DNA of 64,000 nucleotides from Curtobacterium sp. PhB115. Lineage in GTDB: Bacteria; Actinomycetota; Actinomycetes; Actinomycetales; Microbacteriaceae. The DNA lies in NCBI RefSeq assembly GCF_003752025.1, contig NZ_RJKR01000005.1, positions 310,001 through 374,000 of the forward strand, in the 5' to 3' direction. The notes under the pieces were generated by a model. The model was not told the DNA's origin. It ran no database searches and saw nothing but the letters and a program-made list of their open reading frames with translations. Both the position numbers and the translations under genes were made by a program. Below, piece by piece: positions 63,661 to 64,000 of the stretch (its first letter is position 1; every line of letters begins with the position of its first letter).

Positions 63661-63685
63661 AGCGTACCGACGCTCGCAGTAGTGT
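63661..63685. promoter_or_regulatory. Back-to-back leaderless promoters of murI and the pncB-like gene
   Basis: Minus-strand TACGCT (63661-63666) and plus-strand TAGTGT (63680-63685) each lie 7 nt from their GTG start codons, which are only 39 nt apart. Each promoter's -35 region must overlap the other gene's promoter or coding start. Confidence 0.6.
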
Positions 63686-63692
63686 CGGGGAG

Positions 63693-64000
63693 GTGACCAG
63701 CGCGCTCCTCACGGACCAGTACGAACTCACCATGGTCGACGCCGCCCTGAAGGACGGCACCGCGGATCGGCGGTGCGTCTTCGAGGTGTTCGCCCGACGG
63801 CTGCCGGACGGCCGTCGGTACGGTGTCGCCGCCGGGCTCGGCCGCTTCCTCACCGCACTCGGCGACTTCCGCTTCGGAGACGAGGAGATCGGGTTCCTCC
63901 GTGACCGCGGGGTCATCGACTCCGGCACCGCGTCGTTCCTGGCCGACTACCGCTTCACCGGCAACGTCCGGGCGTACCGCGAGGGCGAGGTGTACTTCCC
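63693..64000 (+). CDS. pncB: Nicotinate phosphoribosyltransferase, 5' part (runs off the window)
   Basis: First 102 codons of an NAPRTase, which converts nicotinate and PRPP to nicotinate mononucleotide in NAD salvage. The GTG-initiated frame reads [20 protein letters not shown], then [18 protein letters not shown], characteristic of the actinobacterial family. It is open to the window end with no stop. The start is fixed by the TAGTGT box 7 nt upstream. Confidence 0.9.
   Translation, partial: MTSALLTDQYELTMVDAALKDGTADRRCVFEVFARRLPDGRRYGVAAGLGRFLTALGDFRFGDEEIGFLRDRGVIDSGTASFLADYRFTGNVRAYREGEVYF

Overview
This is high-GC actinobacterial DNA, about 70% G+C by eye. The gene repertoire fits Microbacteriaceae, with a Curtobacterium-like organism the most likely source: GatCAB, class F sortase, two DUF559/AbiEi-like proteins, DUF3097, DUF3054, MpaB/DUF2236, and many leaderless promoters with a TANNNT box 6-7 nt before the start codon. 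The genus is inferred; no search could be run. Most of the window is chromosomal housekeeping and carbohydrate metabolism. I see no phage, plasmid, IS element, integrase or CRISPR array. What stands out is the number of intergenic palindromic elements, in several sequence families, and a compact surface-glycan locus.

Layout. 1-2.9 kb: end of treY and all of treZ (trehalose from alpha-glucan). 3.1-11.1 kb, minus strand: a candidate surface-polysaccharide locus in four blocks. These are gtrA / BcsA-like synthase / GT39-type GT-C transferase with 4-nt overlaps; a DUF4397 exported protein with its own terminator; a GH8 glycanase translationally coupled to a class F sortase; and a DPM1-like polyprenyl-phosphate glycosyltransferase with its own promoter. 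11.2-16.8 kb: two aldo/keto reductases, a DUF559 protein, YceI and a DinB-like protein, interspersed with four of the five copies of a 57-58 bp palindrome. 16.8-24.6 kb: MpaB-like oxygenase, acyl-CoA ligase, EamA and APC transporters, a 32-bp tandem repeat, and a PspC/LiaF-like membrane protein. 24.7-29.8 kb: PspC-histidine kinase and NarL-type regulator, DrrAB-type ABC exporter, a glycine-rich membrane protein, and an AraC regulator. 29.8-35.6 kb: VOC protein, a GDPD-inositol-monophosphatase fusion, a second DUF559 gene flanked by TCGCACSGTGCGA palindromes, DUF3054, a Cys-pair hypothetical, a repeat-packed intergenic region, and DUF3097.

35.6-43.9 kb: zinc alcohol dehydrogenase, then a sugar-utilisation cluster of ROK repressor, lipoprotein binding protein, two ABC permeases, GH4 glycosidase and BadF-type kinase. 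It has no ATPase gene, so a shared MsiK-like ATPase is presumed. 44-48 kb: GAPDH, GlxA-type regulator, and a type III polyketide synthase coupled to a methyltransferase. 48-57.7 kb: gatC-gatA-gatB, a class A penicillin-binding protein, a DUF1023 hydrolase and ligA. 57.8-64 kb: mnmA, an MFS transporter, tRNA-Leu(UAG), DedA, the overlapping murI-rph-rdgB operon, and divergently the start of a nicotinate phosphoribosyltransferase gene that runs off the window.

The most distinctive biology is the 3.1-11.1 kb locus. It holds a lipid-linked sugar synthase, a GtrA flippase, a GT-C transferase, a processive synthase, a beta-glucanase and a sortase, as if a cellulose-like synthase had been merged with a Gtr-type glycosylation system. 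The second distinctive feature is the set of palindromic repeat families, some used as 3'-end hairpins, others with no obvious role.
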